Source: Mucilaginibacter phenanthrenivorans | Lineage (GTDB): Bacteria > Bacteroidota > Bacteroidia > Sphingobacteriales > Sphingobacteriaceae | NCBI RefSeq assembly: GCF_024721155.1 | Contig: NZ_JAHVAP010000001.1 | Location: 496,001 to 560,000 of the forward strand | Reading direction: 5' to 3' | Length of the DNA: 64,000 bases | Shown: in pieces, positions 1 through 8,375 of the stretch | Numbering within the stretch: position 1 is the first letter of the stretch | Layout: the number at the start of each line of letters is the position of its first letter | The notes under the pieces: model-generated | What the model was told of the DNA's origin: nothing | What the model saw: only the letters and a program-made list of their open reading frames with translations | Databases searched by the model: none | Translations under genes and position numbers: made by a program

Positions 1-2
1 CA

Positions 3-680
3 CTGTACGTTAACCTTGCCGATGAAAAAAGTGTTGCGGAAGCTATTCAAATAACCGTTGGTACCTTTGATAAGATAGACGTGGTTATAAACAATGCCGG
101 TTACGGCATAGGTGGCAGCGTTGAAGAGCTAACGGACGAGGAAGCGCGTGAAAGCTTTGACATCAATGTGTTCGGTACATTGAACGTTATCCGCGAGGTG
201 ATGCCTTTTATGCGCGAAAGGAAATCGGGGCACATTATTAATATTTCTTCAATAGCAGGTATTGCTCCAGGAACAGGCTGGGCTTTATATGCAGCCACAA
301 AATTTGCGGTGATCGGCTTATCAGAAGTATTGGCAGATGACGTGAAATCAATGGGAATAAAAGTTACGGTTGTGGCTCCGGGTGCGTTCAGAACTAATTT
401 CTTAACCGGGGATTCGTTAGTAATGACTAAAAAGCCTATTCATGATTACCAGGAGGTAAGAGATTCGCACACCCGATACCTTCAAATGGATGGCCACCAG
501 GCCGGCGATCCGGAAAAGGCTGCAGCAGCAATGATCAGCCTTGCTGATGATGATAACCCTCCCGTCCATTTACTTTTAGGAGAAGATGCGTACACCCGGG
601 CAATGACGAAGCTCGGCGTTCTTGAAAAGGAATTTCGTTTGAACGAAGAATTGTCAAAATCGATGGCTTACCAGGGCTAA
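3..680 (+). CDS. SDR-family NAD(P)-dependent oxidoreductase, 5'-truncated by window edge
   Basis: Classical short-chain dehydrogenase/reductase. The frame is open from base 3, so the Rossmann TGxxxGxG segment lies before the window; a GTG at 81 is internal, not the start. Visible family marks in order are the NNAG motif (about base 90), the catalytic Ser in NISSIAG, and the YxxxK dyad in LYAATKFAV. The C-terminal half (GAFRTNF, then a variable substrate lid) fits oxidoreductases of the 270-280 residue class. Substrate cannot be told from sequence. A new promoter box lies between it and the next gene, so they may not be cotranscribed. Confidence 0.9.
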   Translation: MYVNLADEKSVAEAIQITVGTFDKIDVVINNAGYGIGGSVEELTDEEARESFDINVFGTLNVIREVMPFMRERKSGHIINISSIAGIAPGTGWALYAATKFAVIGLSEVLADDVKSMGIKVTVVAPGAFRTNFLTGDSLVMTKKPIHDYQEVRDSHTRYLQMDGHQAGDPEKAAAAMISLADDDNPPVHLLLGEDAYTRAMTKLGVLEKEFRLNEELSKSMAYQG

Positions 681-713
681 AGGATTCAACAGCCAAAAGC
701 TGGAATATTAAAA

Positions 714-721
714 TACCTTTG
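714..721 (+). promoter_or_regulatory. Bacteroidota -7 box TACCTTTG
   Basis: Matches the TAnnTTTG consensus of the Bacteroidota primary sigma factor, 14 nt before the ATG at 736. No convincing TTTG -33 element was found at the usual spacing. Confidence 0.4.
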
Positions 722-735
722 TGCTTTTATAAAGC

Positions 736-1548
736 ATGATCGTTAGTATTTTAGGGTGTGGGTGGTACGGAAAAGCGTTTGCAAAAACGCTGTTAGCGCA
801 AGGCGTATCCGTCAACGGTTCTGTCACTTCTGCTGAAAAATTAAATTCGCTTGGTGAATTGGGTATCACCCCATACGTAGTTAGCTTTAAGTCAGCAAGC
901 AAAGATTACGATCCGGAATTTTTTAAATGCGATATTCTTATCATAAGCATCCCGCCGAAAACGAGGCAAGGCGAGGCAAGCGATTATCTTCCTAAGATAA
1001 ATGGGATAATTGAAGCCATTCTTAAATATCAAATAAAGAGGGTAATTTATATCAGCTCGACCGCTGTGTATGGCGACATTAACAGTGAGGTCGACGAGTT
1101 TACGGTACCTTTACCTGATACCGAAGCAGGCAAAATATTGCTGGCAGCCGAGCGGCATCTTCAGCACCAAACATCATTCAAAACAACTATACTCCGTTTT
1201 TCAGGATTGGTTGGGCCGGGCAGGCATCCGGGACGTTTCTTTGCAGGAAAAGCTGATATCCCTAACGGAAAAGCTCCTGTTAATCTTATTCACCTTGATG
1301 ATTGCATTGGTATTACACTTGAAATTATCAACAAGAATGCGTTTGGCCTTGTAGTCAATGCCAGTTCACCCGATCATCCAACCAAGGCTGAATTTTATTC
1401 AGAATCGGCAAGGAAGGCTGGCTTGATAATCCCTCAGTTCCGCGATGAGCTAACCGGGTGGAAAATAATCGGCAGCAGGGCAATAAATGACGTACTTGGC
1501 TATAAATTCAAAGTCTCATCATGGAAGGATTGCTCGTTTGATGATTAG
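736..1548 (+). CDS. NAD(P)-binding epimerase-like protein (YeeZ-like extended SDR)
   Basis: 270-residue protein with an N-terminal dinucleotide-binding loop GCGWYGKAFA (residues 7-16), a second-strand region and the YISSTAVYG segment typical of extended SDR/UDP-sugar epimerase-like proteins of the YeeZ type. There is no full YxxxK active site in the canonical position that I could assign, so the family may be a divergent NAD(P)-binding protein rather than an active epimerase. It is convergent with the next gene and their stop codons overlap by 4 bases, leaving no room for a separate terminator. Confidence 0.8.
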   Translation: MIVSILGCGWYGKAFAKTLLAQGVSVNGSVTSAEKLNSLGELGITPYVVSFKSASKDYDPEFFKCDILIISIPPKTRQGEASDYLPKINGIIEAILKYQIKRVIYISSTAVYGDINSEVDEFTVPLPDTEAGKILLAAERHLQHQTSFKTTILRFSGLVGPGRHPGRFFAGKADIPNGKAPVNLIHLDDCIGITLEIINKNAFGLVVNASSPDHPTKAEFYSESARKAGLIIPQFRDELTGWKIIGSRAINDVLGYKFKVSSWKDCSFDD

Positions 1549-2342
1549 TCGGTCTTAATGTTAGCCCTTATAATCGAATCCTTTTGGGCGCCGCTTAGCT
1601 TATTATCATACTTGAACAAGGAACTTTCCCAATCGCCATAACTTATGTTTGGTATAATAATATACTTGTTGCCAAATTGGGCTCTTAATTTTTCGGTAGC
1701 AGCATTCCTGCTTTCTTCAGTAGGGTGATTATCGTATAAGGCATCAAAATCGGGAAGGTTATCACCGCATAGCAAGATTATCTCATGGGTTTTCAAAACA
1801 TCAAGTCTGCGCTGTTCCTTGCTTGATGTTTTGGCCCTTAATATCACATGTTCAGCATCTGCGTAAGGCAAATGATAACGCGCAAGGTTTTTCATGGTGC
1901 CCGGAAGTTCGTCCTCATCGCGGTTGGTGATATAATAAACCGCAACTCCTTTTGAAGCAGCGTATTTAAAAAACGATGGCGCTCCGGGCACGGTATCGCA
2001 AATGCCCCTGCTCGTCCATTCCTTCCAGGCTTTTAAATCAAACTCCTGGTTGTTCAATGCGCGTTGGGCATCGTAGGGACTGTTATCAAGTAGCGTCTCA
2101 TCAATATCGGTAACCACCGCATATGGTTTTTTATGATGTTTTCGCAAGGCTTCGTTCAAGCGCAGGCAGGCAATATTATAGGCCTGGAAGCATAATGCCT
2201 TGTATTCTGCCGCCCTTTGCTGGTAGACAGAAGCCCACACCTTCCCGTTATTGGCAATTGAGGCGGGTAAATTTTGCCCGGTTTGTGCAAATGCCGCGCA
2301 AAACAGGAACGATAAAAAAATAACTAAAAGGCACTTTTTCAT
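1545..2342 (-). CDS. HAD acid phosphatase, 5'-nucleotidase lipoprotein e(P4) family
   Basis: 265 residues with an N-terminal Sec signal peptide (MKKCLLVIFLSFLFCAAFAQ). It then carries the HAD motif I as DIDETLLDNS (the nucleophile and general-acid Asp pair), and a C-terminal GDNLPDF motif with the Mg-binding Asp residues. This is the class B/e(P4)-type acid phosphatase fold, which dephosphorylates nucleotides or small phosphomonoesters in the periplasm. No lipobox Cys is obvious at the cleavage site, so it may be soluble rather than a lipoprotein. Convergent with the upstream epimerase-like gene. Confidence 0.85.
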   Translation of the reverse strand: MKKCLLVIFLSFLFCAAFAQTGQNLPASIANNGKVWASVYQQRAAEYKALCFQAYNIACLRLNEALRKHHKKPYAVVTDIDETLLDNSPYDAQRALNNQEFDLKAWKEWTSRGICDTVPGAPSFFKYAASKGVAVYYITNRDEDELPGTMKNLARYHLPYADAEHVILRAKTSSKEQRRLDVLKTHEIILLCGDNLPDFDALYDNHPTEESRNAATEKLRAQFGNKYIIIPNISYGDWESSLFKYDNKLSGAQKDSIIRANIKTD

Positions 2343-2490
2343 ACCGGGATGTTAACGAAATATAAATAATGTGTAAATGTAATTAATGTGAGTATGTTTG
2401 AAATGCTATTGTTGCATGATTGTTACTCCACGAACATTTTACGTGGTACAAATATTGCCCTTATTTGTATATTCTTATTCGAGTTTTATA

Positions 2491-2931
2491 ATGAAGATAT
2501 TTCAGCAGGCGTTGCAGTTAAAGGAGCGAAGGAGAGGATTTCACCTGATAACATCCGAGGTTACCCTCGCACTGCCGCAAATCAGTGAATTGGCTGTAGG
2601 CATTTGCCAGGTTTTTATTCAGCACACTTCGGCTTCACTTACCATTAATGAAAATGCCGATCCTACGGTACGTAAGGACTTTGAAATGTACTTTAATAAA
2701 ACCGTACGGGAAAATGATCCTGATTACCAGCACGACGATGAAGGCCCCGATGATATGCCTGCGCACCTTAAAGCCGCCATTTTAGGGAGTTCGGTTACTA
2801 TCCCTATCCGCAACGGGCGCCTCGCCCTTGGCGTGTGGCAAGGCATATACCTGTGCGAACACCGGGATAATGCAACGCCCAGGAATATAATAGTTACAGC
2901 CTGGGGAAGTGACGACCAGTCAATAGGTTAG
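2491..2931 (+). CDS. YjbQ-family (UPF0047) protein, secondary thiamine-phosphate synthase type
   Basis: From the ATG at 2491 the product is 146 residues, the normal length for YjbQ. An in-frame ATG at 2398 would add a hydrophobic but family-atypical 31-residue extension, so I prefer 2491. Conserved YjbQ marks are visible: FHLITSEV, the core IQHTSASLTINENADP, and the C-terminal GVWQGIYLCEHRD. Members are small trimeric beta proteins; some have weak thiamine-phosphate synthase activity, and the physiological role is unsettled. It stands alone between a divergent phosphatase and a small signal-peptide protein. Confidence 0.88.
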   Translation: MKIFQQALQLKERRRGFHLITSEVTLALPQISELAVGICQVFIQHTSASLTINENADPTVRKDFEMYFNKTVRENDPDYQHDDEGPDDMPAHLKAAILGSSVTIPIRNGRLALGVWQGIYLCEHRDNATPRNIIVTAWGSDDQSIG

Positions 2932-2969
2932 ATAATTTAATTCAGTAACTTGCGGCACAATTGATATCT

Positions 2970-3551
2970 ATGAAAAGAATCTTTACCGCTTTGCTGCTTA
3001 TTATTTGTTCGGGCGCCTTTGCCCAGGATTCCCTTAAAGTATTTAACTACAACCGGGTTAATACAACAAGAGCCGGCATGGAGGTTTTGGGAAGTTGGGG
3101 AATCGCAAACGTTGGTATTGGTATTGCCGGTTTGTCGAACTCAAAGGGAGGAGCTAACAGGTCGTTTTATAAGATGACGACCATATGGGGAGCGACAAAT
3201 TTACTTGCCGCAGTTATTGGTACCCTGCAGAACGACCAGAACCTGTCACTCAACGGGCAGGCCACCTTGGCGGCCCAACGAAAAATAGAAAGAACCTTTC
3301 TTATAAATGGTTGCGTGGATGTAGCTTATTTAGGTGTCGGAATCTATCTTAAACAAAGGGGCGATCATAAAAACTTCTCCGATTTAAAGGGCGATGGTTC
3401 TGCTATAATAGTTCAAAGCATATTCCTTTTAATATTTGATGGAACAATGTATTCTACTCACAGGCATAACGGAAATAAGCTGAGGCGATTTTTAGAGAAG
3501 AACCCTATAGGCTTTACCGGAAAGTCGGTTGGCATTAACTTCAACATGTAA
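2970..3551 (+). CDS. Hypothetical exported/membrane protein
   Basis: 193 residues from the ATG at 2970; a TTG at 2961 would add only three residues. An N-terminal signal peptide (MKRIFTALLLIICSGAFAQ) is followed by two or three glycine-rich hydrophobic stretches (GSWGIANVGIGIAG, WGATNLLAAVIGT, CVDVAYLGVGIYL, IIVQSIFLLIFDGTMY), suggesting an integral inner- or outer-membrane protein with four short helices. It resembles small Bacteroidota hypothetical membrane proteins (possibly DUF6992). I cannot assign a function. It has no operon partner with a clear role. Confidence 0.7.
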   Translation: MKRIFTALLLIICSGAFAQDSLKVFNYNRVNTTRAGMEVLGSWGIANVGIGIAGLSNSKGGANRSFYKMTTIWGATNLLAAVIGTLQNDQNLSLNGQATLAAQRKIERTFLINGCVDVAYLGVGIYLKQRGDHKNFSDLKGDGSAIIVQSIFLLIFDGTMYSTHRHNGNKLRRFLEKNPIGFTGKSVGINFNM

Positions 3552-3619
3552 TCCGTATCTTGTTTTGTAAAATTTACGTTATTGCTATTAATACGCCTTA
3601 ATTCAGTTAAATTTGAGTT

Positions 3620-4969
3620 ATGCGCGCAGTAAATACCCCTCTTAAAGGCTTTCTCATTTTAATGATCTTATGCCTGGCGACTATTGTAAGTAAGGCCCAG
3701 CAAGCCAAAATTGGCCAAACCGAAATTACGAAGTGGCAGGATGGTAAAAACGGTGCACTCTCAATTACCTACGACGATGGTTCCATCAACCAGTTCAAAT
3801 ACGCCCTGCCGATAATGGAACGTCTTAAACTACCGGCCACATTTTTCGTGATAACCGGCGGCATTCCCGAGTCAAAATATCATGGTAAATTTATTGGGCG
3901 CTCCGTAAAAACTATAATTAAGGAATCTGCTACCATCCCAACAAATGAGCATAATTTTCTTGAACGCTGCTCCGCCGGGGGGTATTTAGGCTATAAAGGG
4001 ACTATCAGTTATGTTACCAAAGCAGCCAGTCTTTATGACGAGGCTAAAACAAGGGAAGAAGGTATTAAGGTGATGGATGAGCTTTACCGGAAGGTACGTA
4101 ATGGTGAGTTTCAGCCGGGATATCAGCCCTGCGACGAGGTTTTACAGGAGGATGGCCTCACCTGGGAGGACTTAAAAAACTATGGGGGCCGGGGATATGA
4201 AATTGCCAGCCATTCCATAACCCATGCCAGCATGCCGGGCCTCGATTCTGTTAATATCCAATATGAGCTAGAGAAAAGCAAGGAGGAGATCCGGGATAAA
4301 ATGGGGGCGAGGTACACTTTTTCGGCGGAGGTGCCGTACGGATATGAAAATGAGCGGGTAATGAAGATTGCCTATAAAATTTATCCGGCGTTACGTAACC
4401 GGATGCCTGAGCCCTGGTTAAAGGAGATTGATCGCGCCAGCAAACAAACGCCCGGCAGTACAAATAAAGATTATATCCAATGGCAGCGTGGCGCAACTAC
4501 CAAAACGCCATTGTCGTTAATGCAATCGTGGGTTGATACCGCTGTTGCAAAAAATAATATCTGGCTGGTATTGGTAATCCATGGCGTTGATAACCTTGGG
4601 TATGAAGCTTTGCAACACACCATGCTTGATGAATATTTTCAATACATTAAGGTGAATCAAAAAGAGCTGTGGATTGCAACTTTTGGGGATGTTACGCGGT
4701 ACATGCGCGAACGTGAGCACAGTAAGGTAGAACACGAGAAGAAGGACGATAAAATACTTATTACGCTCACGCAATCGCTCGATAAAATAATGTACGACCT
4801 GCCGCTCACCCTAAAAACGTATGTGCCCGCCGACTGGAAGAAAGCCTGGGTTTGGCAGGGAAAGCGGATGCAAAGGGTTGATGCGGCTAAGGACGAAAAA
4901 GGCTCCTACGTTTTATACCAGGCCTATCCCAACGGAATTGCATTGTCGTTATCCGGGAAGGAGAATTGA
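3620..4969 (+). CDS. Exported polysaccharide deacetylase-family (NodB-fold) protein
   Basis: 449 residues with an N-terminal signal sequence ending near KAQQAK. The NodB homology domain starts at about residue 45: motif 1 is ITYDDGSINQ (catalytic and metal-binding Asp pair) and motif 2 is ASHSITHAS (the H-x3-H metal site). The C-terminal 100 residues form an extra beta-rich domain typical of larger secreted Bacteroidota members. The likely role is removing acetyl groups from an extracellular or cell-wall polysaccharide; substrate is unknown. Its 3' end abuts a word-repeat hairpin shared with the convergent acyl-CoA reductase gene. Confidence 0.85.
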   Translation: MRAVNTPLKGFLILMILCLATIVSKAQQAKIGQTEITKWQDGKNGALSITYDDGSINQFKYALPIMERLKLPATFFVITGGIPESKYHGKFIGRSVKTIIKESATIPTNEHNFLERCSAGGYLGYKGTISYVTKAASLYDEAKTREEGIKVMDELYRKVRNGEFQPGYQPCDEVLQEDGLTWEDLKNYGGRGYEIASHSITHASMPGLDSVNIQYELEKSKEEIRDKMGARYTFSAEVPYGYENERVMKIAYKIYPALRNRMPEPWLKEIDRASKQTPGSTNKDYIQWQRGATTKTPLSLMQSWVDTAVAKNNIWLVLVIHGVDNLGYEALQHTMLDEYFQYIKVNQKELWIATFGDVTRYMREREHSKVEHEKKDDKILITLTQSLDKIMYDLPLTLKTYVPADWKKAWVWQGKRMQRVDAAKDEKGSYVLYQAYPNGIALSLSGKEN

Positions 4970-4980
4970 CTTTTGGTTGA

Positions 4981-5046
4981 CGGTTAATAGTTCATAGCCG
5001 CTTCATTGAGATTTTGCCATGAACCATGATCTATGAACCATGAACT
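4981..5046. repeat. Word-repeat hairpin, word GTTCATGGTTCATAG
   Basis: The right arm is an array of the word CTATGAACCATGAAC and variants (5018-5046); the left arm carries the complementary word TAATAGTTCATAG (4985-4997). The arrays can pair as a stem between two convergent genes, so the site may act as a bidirectional terminator. The right arm runs into the acyl-CoA reductase gene and encodes its last residues and stop. The same word family recurs at 8298-8375. Confidence 0.7.
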
Positions 5047-6065
5047 CCCAACAAGAACCCCATCGTATCCACGTTATCAGCATAATCCCATAGAGCGGGC
5101 TGTTGGCTCATTCCAAAATCAACTACCTGGCTACCAGATTTTATTGGTGCAGCGCTAACTATACATTGAATGTTGTCGCTTTGTTGCTGCAAAAGATCTT
5201 GTACCGATTGCAGGTCATCATAATATTCATAAAATAACACAGAAAGGGGAGAGGATAGTGACGGGTTTTCCTTTAGCAACAGGAAGTTGTTGTCCAGGTG
5301 CTGTTCGTTACCTACCAGGTATATAGAGCGGTTATAACCATAATTGTTGTTGTATTTATTATGGTGGATGATCGGGTTAAATGACTCGATAGATTCAAAA
5401 AAAGTGTTGAAACGATATCCCTTCGGTACCATTAACTTTGATACACTACGGCAGCCTAAACCAAAGTAGTCAAAAATATCATGCCCAAGCTTTGATAACT
5501 GATCAGTAGTTTCATCACCGGTAAGCACGGCAATGCTGTTGCGGTTTTTGCGGATGATATTCGGCACTTTGCCAAAGTAATAATCAAAATAGCGCGATGA
5601 GTTATTGCTGCCGGTAGCGATAACGGCATCGAAGTTCTCCAGCCGCTCAACCAAACTGTATTGTTCGGCGAAATATGGCTCGATATCAGCCAGGATCTGT
5701 AAAATGTGCTTGATAAGCCGGGAATCCTGTGATGATGTCTTTATCAACGCAAAATTTCCAGAAATTAACACACATAAAACATCATGAAAACCTACCAGCG
5801 GAATATTCCCTGCCAAAATCAGCCCTATTTTTTTAATAGATCTATCGCCTTCAATGGTATAATTGTTCAACCATGTGCTTAGATCCTCCTTGTTTAACAT
5901 CCTGCTGATAGCGTCTATAGCTTCGGTGACGCTTTCTGGAGTAAACCAGGCGTTGTATTGTTTTTCTGTTTCTATTAATGCTAATAACTCCTCGTCAGGG
6001 GTGGATAAGCGGTTTCCAAGGGTGGCAAAGATCTCTATTAATTGCGTTTTAGTAAATTTTGACAT
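5031..6065 (-). CDS. Acyl-CoA reductase, LuxC-related
   Basis: 344 residues, the short form common in Bacteroidota. LuxC-type landmarks are the GLILAGNIPLVGFHD segment (about residues 81-95) and the catalytic Cys in DYFGLGCRSVSK. The expected reaction is NADPH-dependent reduction of an acyl-CoA or acyl-enzyme to an aldehyde. It is divergently paired with a ferredoxin gene at 6167, an arrangement that recurs in Bacteroidota and suggests a shared redox role. The last codons (VHGS and the stop) are formed by the GTTCATGGTTCATAG repeat word, so the C-terminus has been remodelled by a repeat. Confidence 0.85.
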   Translation of the reverse strand: MSKFTKTQLIEIFATLGNRLSTPDEELLALIETEKQYNAWFTPESVTEAIDAISRMLNKEDLSTWLNNYTIEGDRSIKKIGLILAGNIPLVGFHDVLCVLISGNFALIKTSSQDSRLIKHILQILADIEPYFAEQYSLVERLENFDAVIATGSNNSSRYFDYYFGKVPNIIRKNRNSIAVLTGDETTDQLSKLGHDIFDYFGLGCRSVSKLMVPKGYRFNTFFESIESFNPIIHHNKYNNNYGYNRSIYLVGNEQHLDNNFLLLKENPSLSSPLSVLFYEYYDDLQSVQDLLQQQSDNIQCIVSAAPIKSGSQVVDFGMSQQPALWDYADNVDTMGFLLGVHGS

Positions 6066-6106
6066 ATATATGGTAAGGATTGAAACCCTTAAAATCTTTT
6101 TTTTGT

Positions 6107-6114
6107 TATATTTG
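6107..6114 (+). promoter_or_regulatory. -7 box TATATTTG for the ferredoxin gene
   Basis: Exact TAnnTTTG match in the divergent gap, 52 nt before the ferredoxin ATG at 6167. A -33 TTTG at normal spacing is not evident. Confidence 0.45.
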
Positions 6115-6166
6115 CATGTTTGTTAACAGCAGGCAAAGTTATTGAGATTATAATATTAAAAGAACG

Positions 6167-6520
6167 ATGGCGATTAAAATCACCGATGAATGTATAAATT
6201 GCGGAGCTTGTGAGCCGGAATGCCCTAATAATGCTATTTACGACGCGGGCGCTGCCTGGCGCTTTTCTGATGGTACGGGATTAAAGGGCGTGATTGATTT
6301 TGGCGATGGGAACACGCTGAGTGCGGAAGAAACACAAGCCGCATTATCTGATGATATCTATTATATAGTTCCTGATAAATGTACTGAATGTGTTGGTTTT
6401 CATGATGAACCGCAGTGCGCCGCAGTTTGTCCGGTTGATTGTTGTGTGGATGATGAAGATATTCGTGAAACGAAGGAAGAGTTGCTGGCCAAGAAAGAAT
6501 GGCTTCATATGGGAGAGTAA
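6167..6520 (+). CDS. 4Fe-4S dicluster ferredoxin
   Basis: 117 residues. The first cluster motif CINCGACEPECPNNAI (residues 9-24) is a standard CxxCxxCxxxCP site; the second is the extended CTECVGFHDEPQCAAVCP site with an eight-residue insert between Cys ligands, as in ferredoxins of the Allochromatium vinosum/Fdx type. It should act as a soluble low-potential electron carrier. It is divergent from the acyl-CoA reductase gene and is followed by an intrinsic terminator, so it is probably monocistronic. Confidence 0.93.
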   Translation: MAIKITDECINCGACEPECPNNAIYDAGAAWRFSDGTGLKGVIDFGDGNTLSAEETQAALSDDIYYIVPDKCTECVGFHDEPQCAAVCPVDCCVDDEDIRETKEELLAKKEWLHMGE

Positions 6521-6537
6521 CAAGTCTGTTACAATCT

Positions 6538-6576
6538 GAAAAAGGGAATGGTATATGATACTTTTCCCTTTTTTTG
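6538..6576 (+). terminator. Intrinsic terminator after ferredoxin
   Basis: AAAAAGGGAA pairs with TTTTCCCTTTTT across a loop of about 12 nt, ending in a T-run. It lies just after the ferredoxin stop codon. Confidence 0.75.
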
Positions 6577-6624
6577 TATGTCGAAACATTAAACCTGGTC
6601 TTTCGTACACAGCTTCACTTTTAT

Positions 6625-7386
6625 ATGGAATACGGTATTTGTAATCTTTCTGTTATACCCCTTCGTGCTGAAGCAAACGATAGGAGCGAGCAGGTATCCC
6701 AGGTTTTGTTTGGGGAAACGTTTGAGATCACCGAGTGGAAGGATAGCTGGGTAAAGATTATAACCTCCCTTGATAATTATCCCGGCTGGATAGGTAAGCT
6801 GCAATTTAATATGCTGGGCCATTTGGCCTATAAGCGCATTCGGCAAACCCCGCCGCCAATTACTCACCGGGCGGTAACCCAAGCCTGGAAAATAACCAAT
6901 AATAGTATACTTTATTTACCAGTGGGTAGTTCACTGTCTTTTTTAGAGGGCACTACCTGCAGGATAGGGGACGAAAAATTTGAGATAATAGGTGAGATCG
7001 GTGAGACTGAAAATATAGCCATAACAGCAAGCTCCTTTTTGAATGCGCCTTATTTGTGGGGCGGTCGTACCCATTTTGGGATTGACTGTTCCGGGTTTAC
7101 GCAGGCTGTTTTTCGTTCGCAGGGTATTAACCTTAAGCGGGATGCCAGTATGCAAGTTGAGCAGGGGCATGCCATCAATTCGCTACATGATGCCCAGTTA
7201 GGCGACCTTGCTTTTTTTGAGAACCAGGAGGGAAAGATTGTTCACGTGGGCATTATGCTCAATAATGAGCGGATAATTCATGCATCAGGAAAAGTTAAGA
7301 TAGATGGTATTGACCAGAAAGGTATTTACTCTGAAGATCAAAAACGCTACACGCACAAGTTAACTACAGTTAGAAGACTCCTTTAA
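6625..7386 (+). CDS. NlpC/P60 (C40) peptidase with N-terminal SH3 domain
   Basis: From the ATG at 6625 the product is 253 residues; a TTG at 6574 overlaps the ferredoxin terminator and is unlikely. Residues 1-60 form a bacterial SH3-like domain (LRAEANDRSEQVSQVLFGE). A second SH3-like region follows, then the NlpC/P60 domain with catalytic Cys about residue 155 in GIDCSGFTQAVF and the His in IVHVGIML. Such enzymes cleave gamma-D-Glu-diaminopimelate bonds in peptidoglycan peptides. No signal peptide is visible, so a cytoplasmic recycling role (as for YkfC-type enzymes) is possible. Its stop overlaps that of the convergent WD40 gene by 4 bases. Confidence 0.88.
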   Translation: MEYGICNLSVIPLRAEANDRSEQVSQVLFGETFEITEWKDSWVKIITSLDNYPGWIGKLQFNMLGHLAYKRIRQTPPPITHRAVTQAWKITNNSILYLPVGSSLSFLEGTTCRIGDEKFEIIGEIGETENIAITASSFLNAPYLWGGRTHFGIDCSGFTQAVFRSQGINLKRDASMQVEQGHAINSLHDAQLGDLAFFENQEGKIVHVGIMLNNERIIHASGKVKIDGIDQKGIYSEDQKRYTHKLTTVRRLL

Positions 7387-8291
7387 CCTCCAAAGTTAAT
7401 ATCCCAAACAATCACTTTTTTATCATCACTAACAGATAGCAGTTGATTGCTATTCCAGGTAAGCTTATTTATGGATAATTGGTGCCCGGCGTAGCCTTTT
7501 TCCCGACTAATATTTTTGTATAATTTAAAATCATCAGCGCCCCAGATCTTTATGCTTTTATCCATGCTTCCGGTAGCAAAATAGGGTTGGGCGGGATGAA
7601 ATGCAATGCTATTCACTGCAAACAAGTGCGCTGGGATATTGTACAAAAGGCTGTACGTTGCGGTATCCCAAATCTTTACCTGCGCATCCCGCCCGCCTGA
7701 AGCCAGGTAATTACCATCAGGCGAATATTGCAGCGAAAAAACCGACATGGTATGTCCTTGCAGCGTTTTTATCAGCGTATAGTCATCCAGGTCGTAAATA
7801 TGGATCTGGTTGTTCCTGCAGCCAAATGCCACCTGCTTTTCATCCGGCGAAACACTGATACACCGTATTGTGTCATCTGAAACTTTTACCGTATGGAGCA
7901 GTTCCAATGTTGTTAAGCTCCAGATAGAAACTGAACCATCTTCCGATGCTACCAATAGCTCTTGTTTCCGTTTAACAGACTTAATATCGAATATGGGTTT
8001 TTGATGATACCTCAGTGGTGGAAGCAATTGCTGTTTGAGGAAGTCAAAAGCTAAAACATCACCGCTGCGTAAGCCTGTAAATAATAAAGGTAAGTCAACC
8101 GGGCAATGAATAGCGTAGATCGATGCCACAACCGGAAACATTACCTTAATGAAGGCATTGTTCTTCAGGCTCCATTCCACTAACCCCTTGTCGTTACCGC
8201 CGGTAAACAAAATGCCCGGCTTTTGCGAAAGCTCAAGCGTAAATATCGGGTTGCCGTGGCCGGTTAGTTCAGCTATTTTTTCTACGAGCAT
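7383..8291 (-). CDS. WD40-repeat protein
   Basis: 302 residues composed almost wholly of WD40 blades; at least six are visible (for example LQGHTMSVFSLQYSPDGNYL followed by SGGRDAQVKIWD, and FHPAQPYFATGSMDKSIKIW). The expected fold is a single beta-propeller acting as a protein-interaction scaffold. No signal peptide is seen, so it is probably cytoplasmic. It lies downstream of hisIE on the same strand but is separated by a word-repeat hairpin, so it is probably outside the his operon. Partner unknown. Confidence 0.88.
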   Translation of the reverse strand: MLVEKIAELTGHGNPIFTLELSQKPGILFTGGNDKGLVEWSLKNNAFIKVMFPVVASIYAIHCPVDLPLLFTGLRSGDVLAFDFLKQQLLPPLRYHQKPIFDIKSVKRKQELLVASEDGSVSIWSLTTLELLHTVKVSDDTIRCISVSPDEKQVAFGCRNNQIHIYDLDDYTLIKTLQGHTMSVFSLQYSPDGNYLASGGRDAQVKIWDTATYSLLYNIPAHLFAVNSIAFHPAQPYFATGSMDKSIKIWGADDFKLYKNISREKGYAGHQLSINKLTWNSNQLLSVSDDKKVIVWDINFGG

Positions 8292-8297
8292 GTTTTT

Positions 8298-8375
8298 TAG
8301 TTCATGGTTAATGGTTCATAGGTCATGGCAGCTGCATTTTTCGGCTATGAACCATGAACTATGATCTATCAACTA
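8298..8375. repeat. Word-repeat hairpin, word TAGTTCATGGTTCATAG
   Basis: Left arm 8298-8328 carries TAGTTCATGGTTAATGGTTC and right arm 8345-8375 carries the complement CTATGAACCATGAACTATG, separated by about 16 nt. It sits at the end of the his operon and includes the hisIE stop codon, so it may terminate that transcript. Same word family as the site at 4981-5046. Confidence 0.75.

Noticed and set aside
2398..2490. Longer start for the YjbQ-family gene
   Set aside because: The extension is hydrophobic, not part of the family, and the ATG at 2491 gives the normal length.
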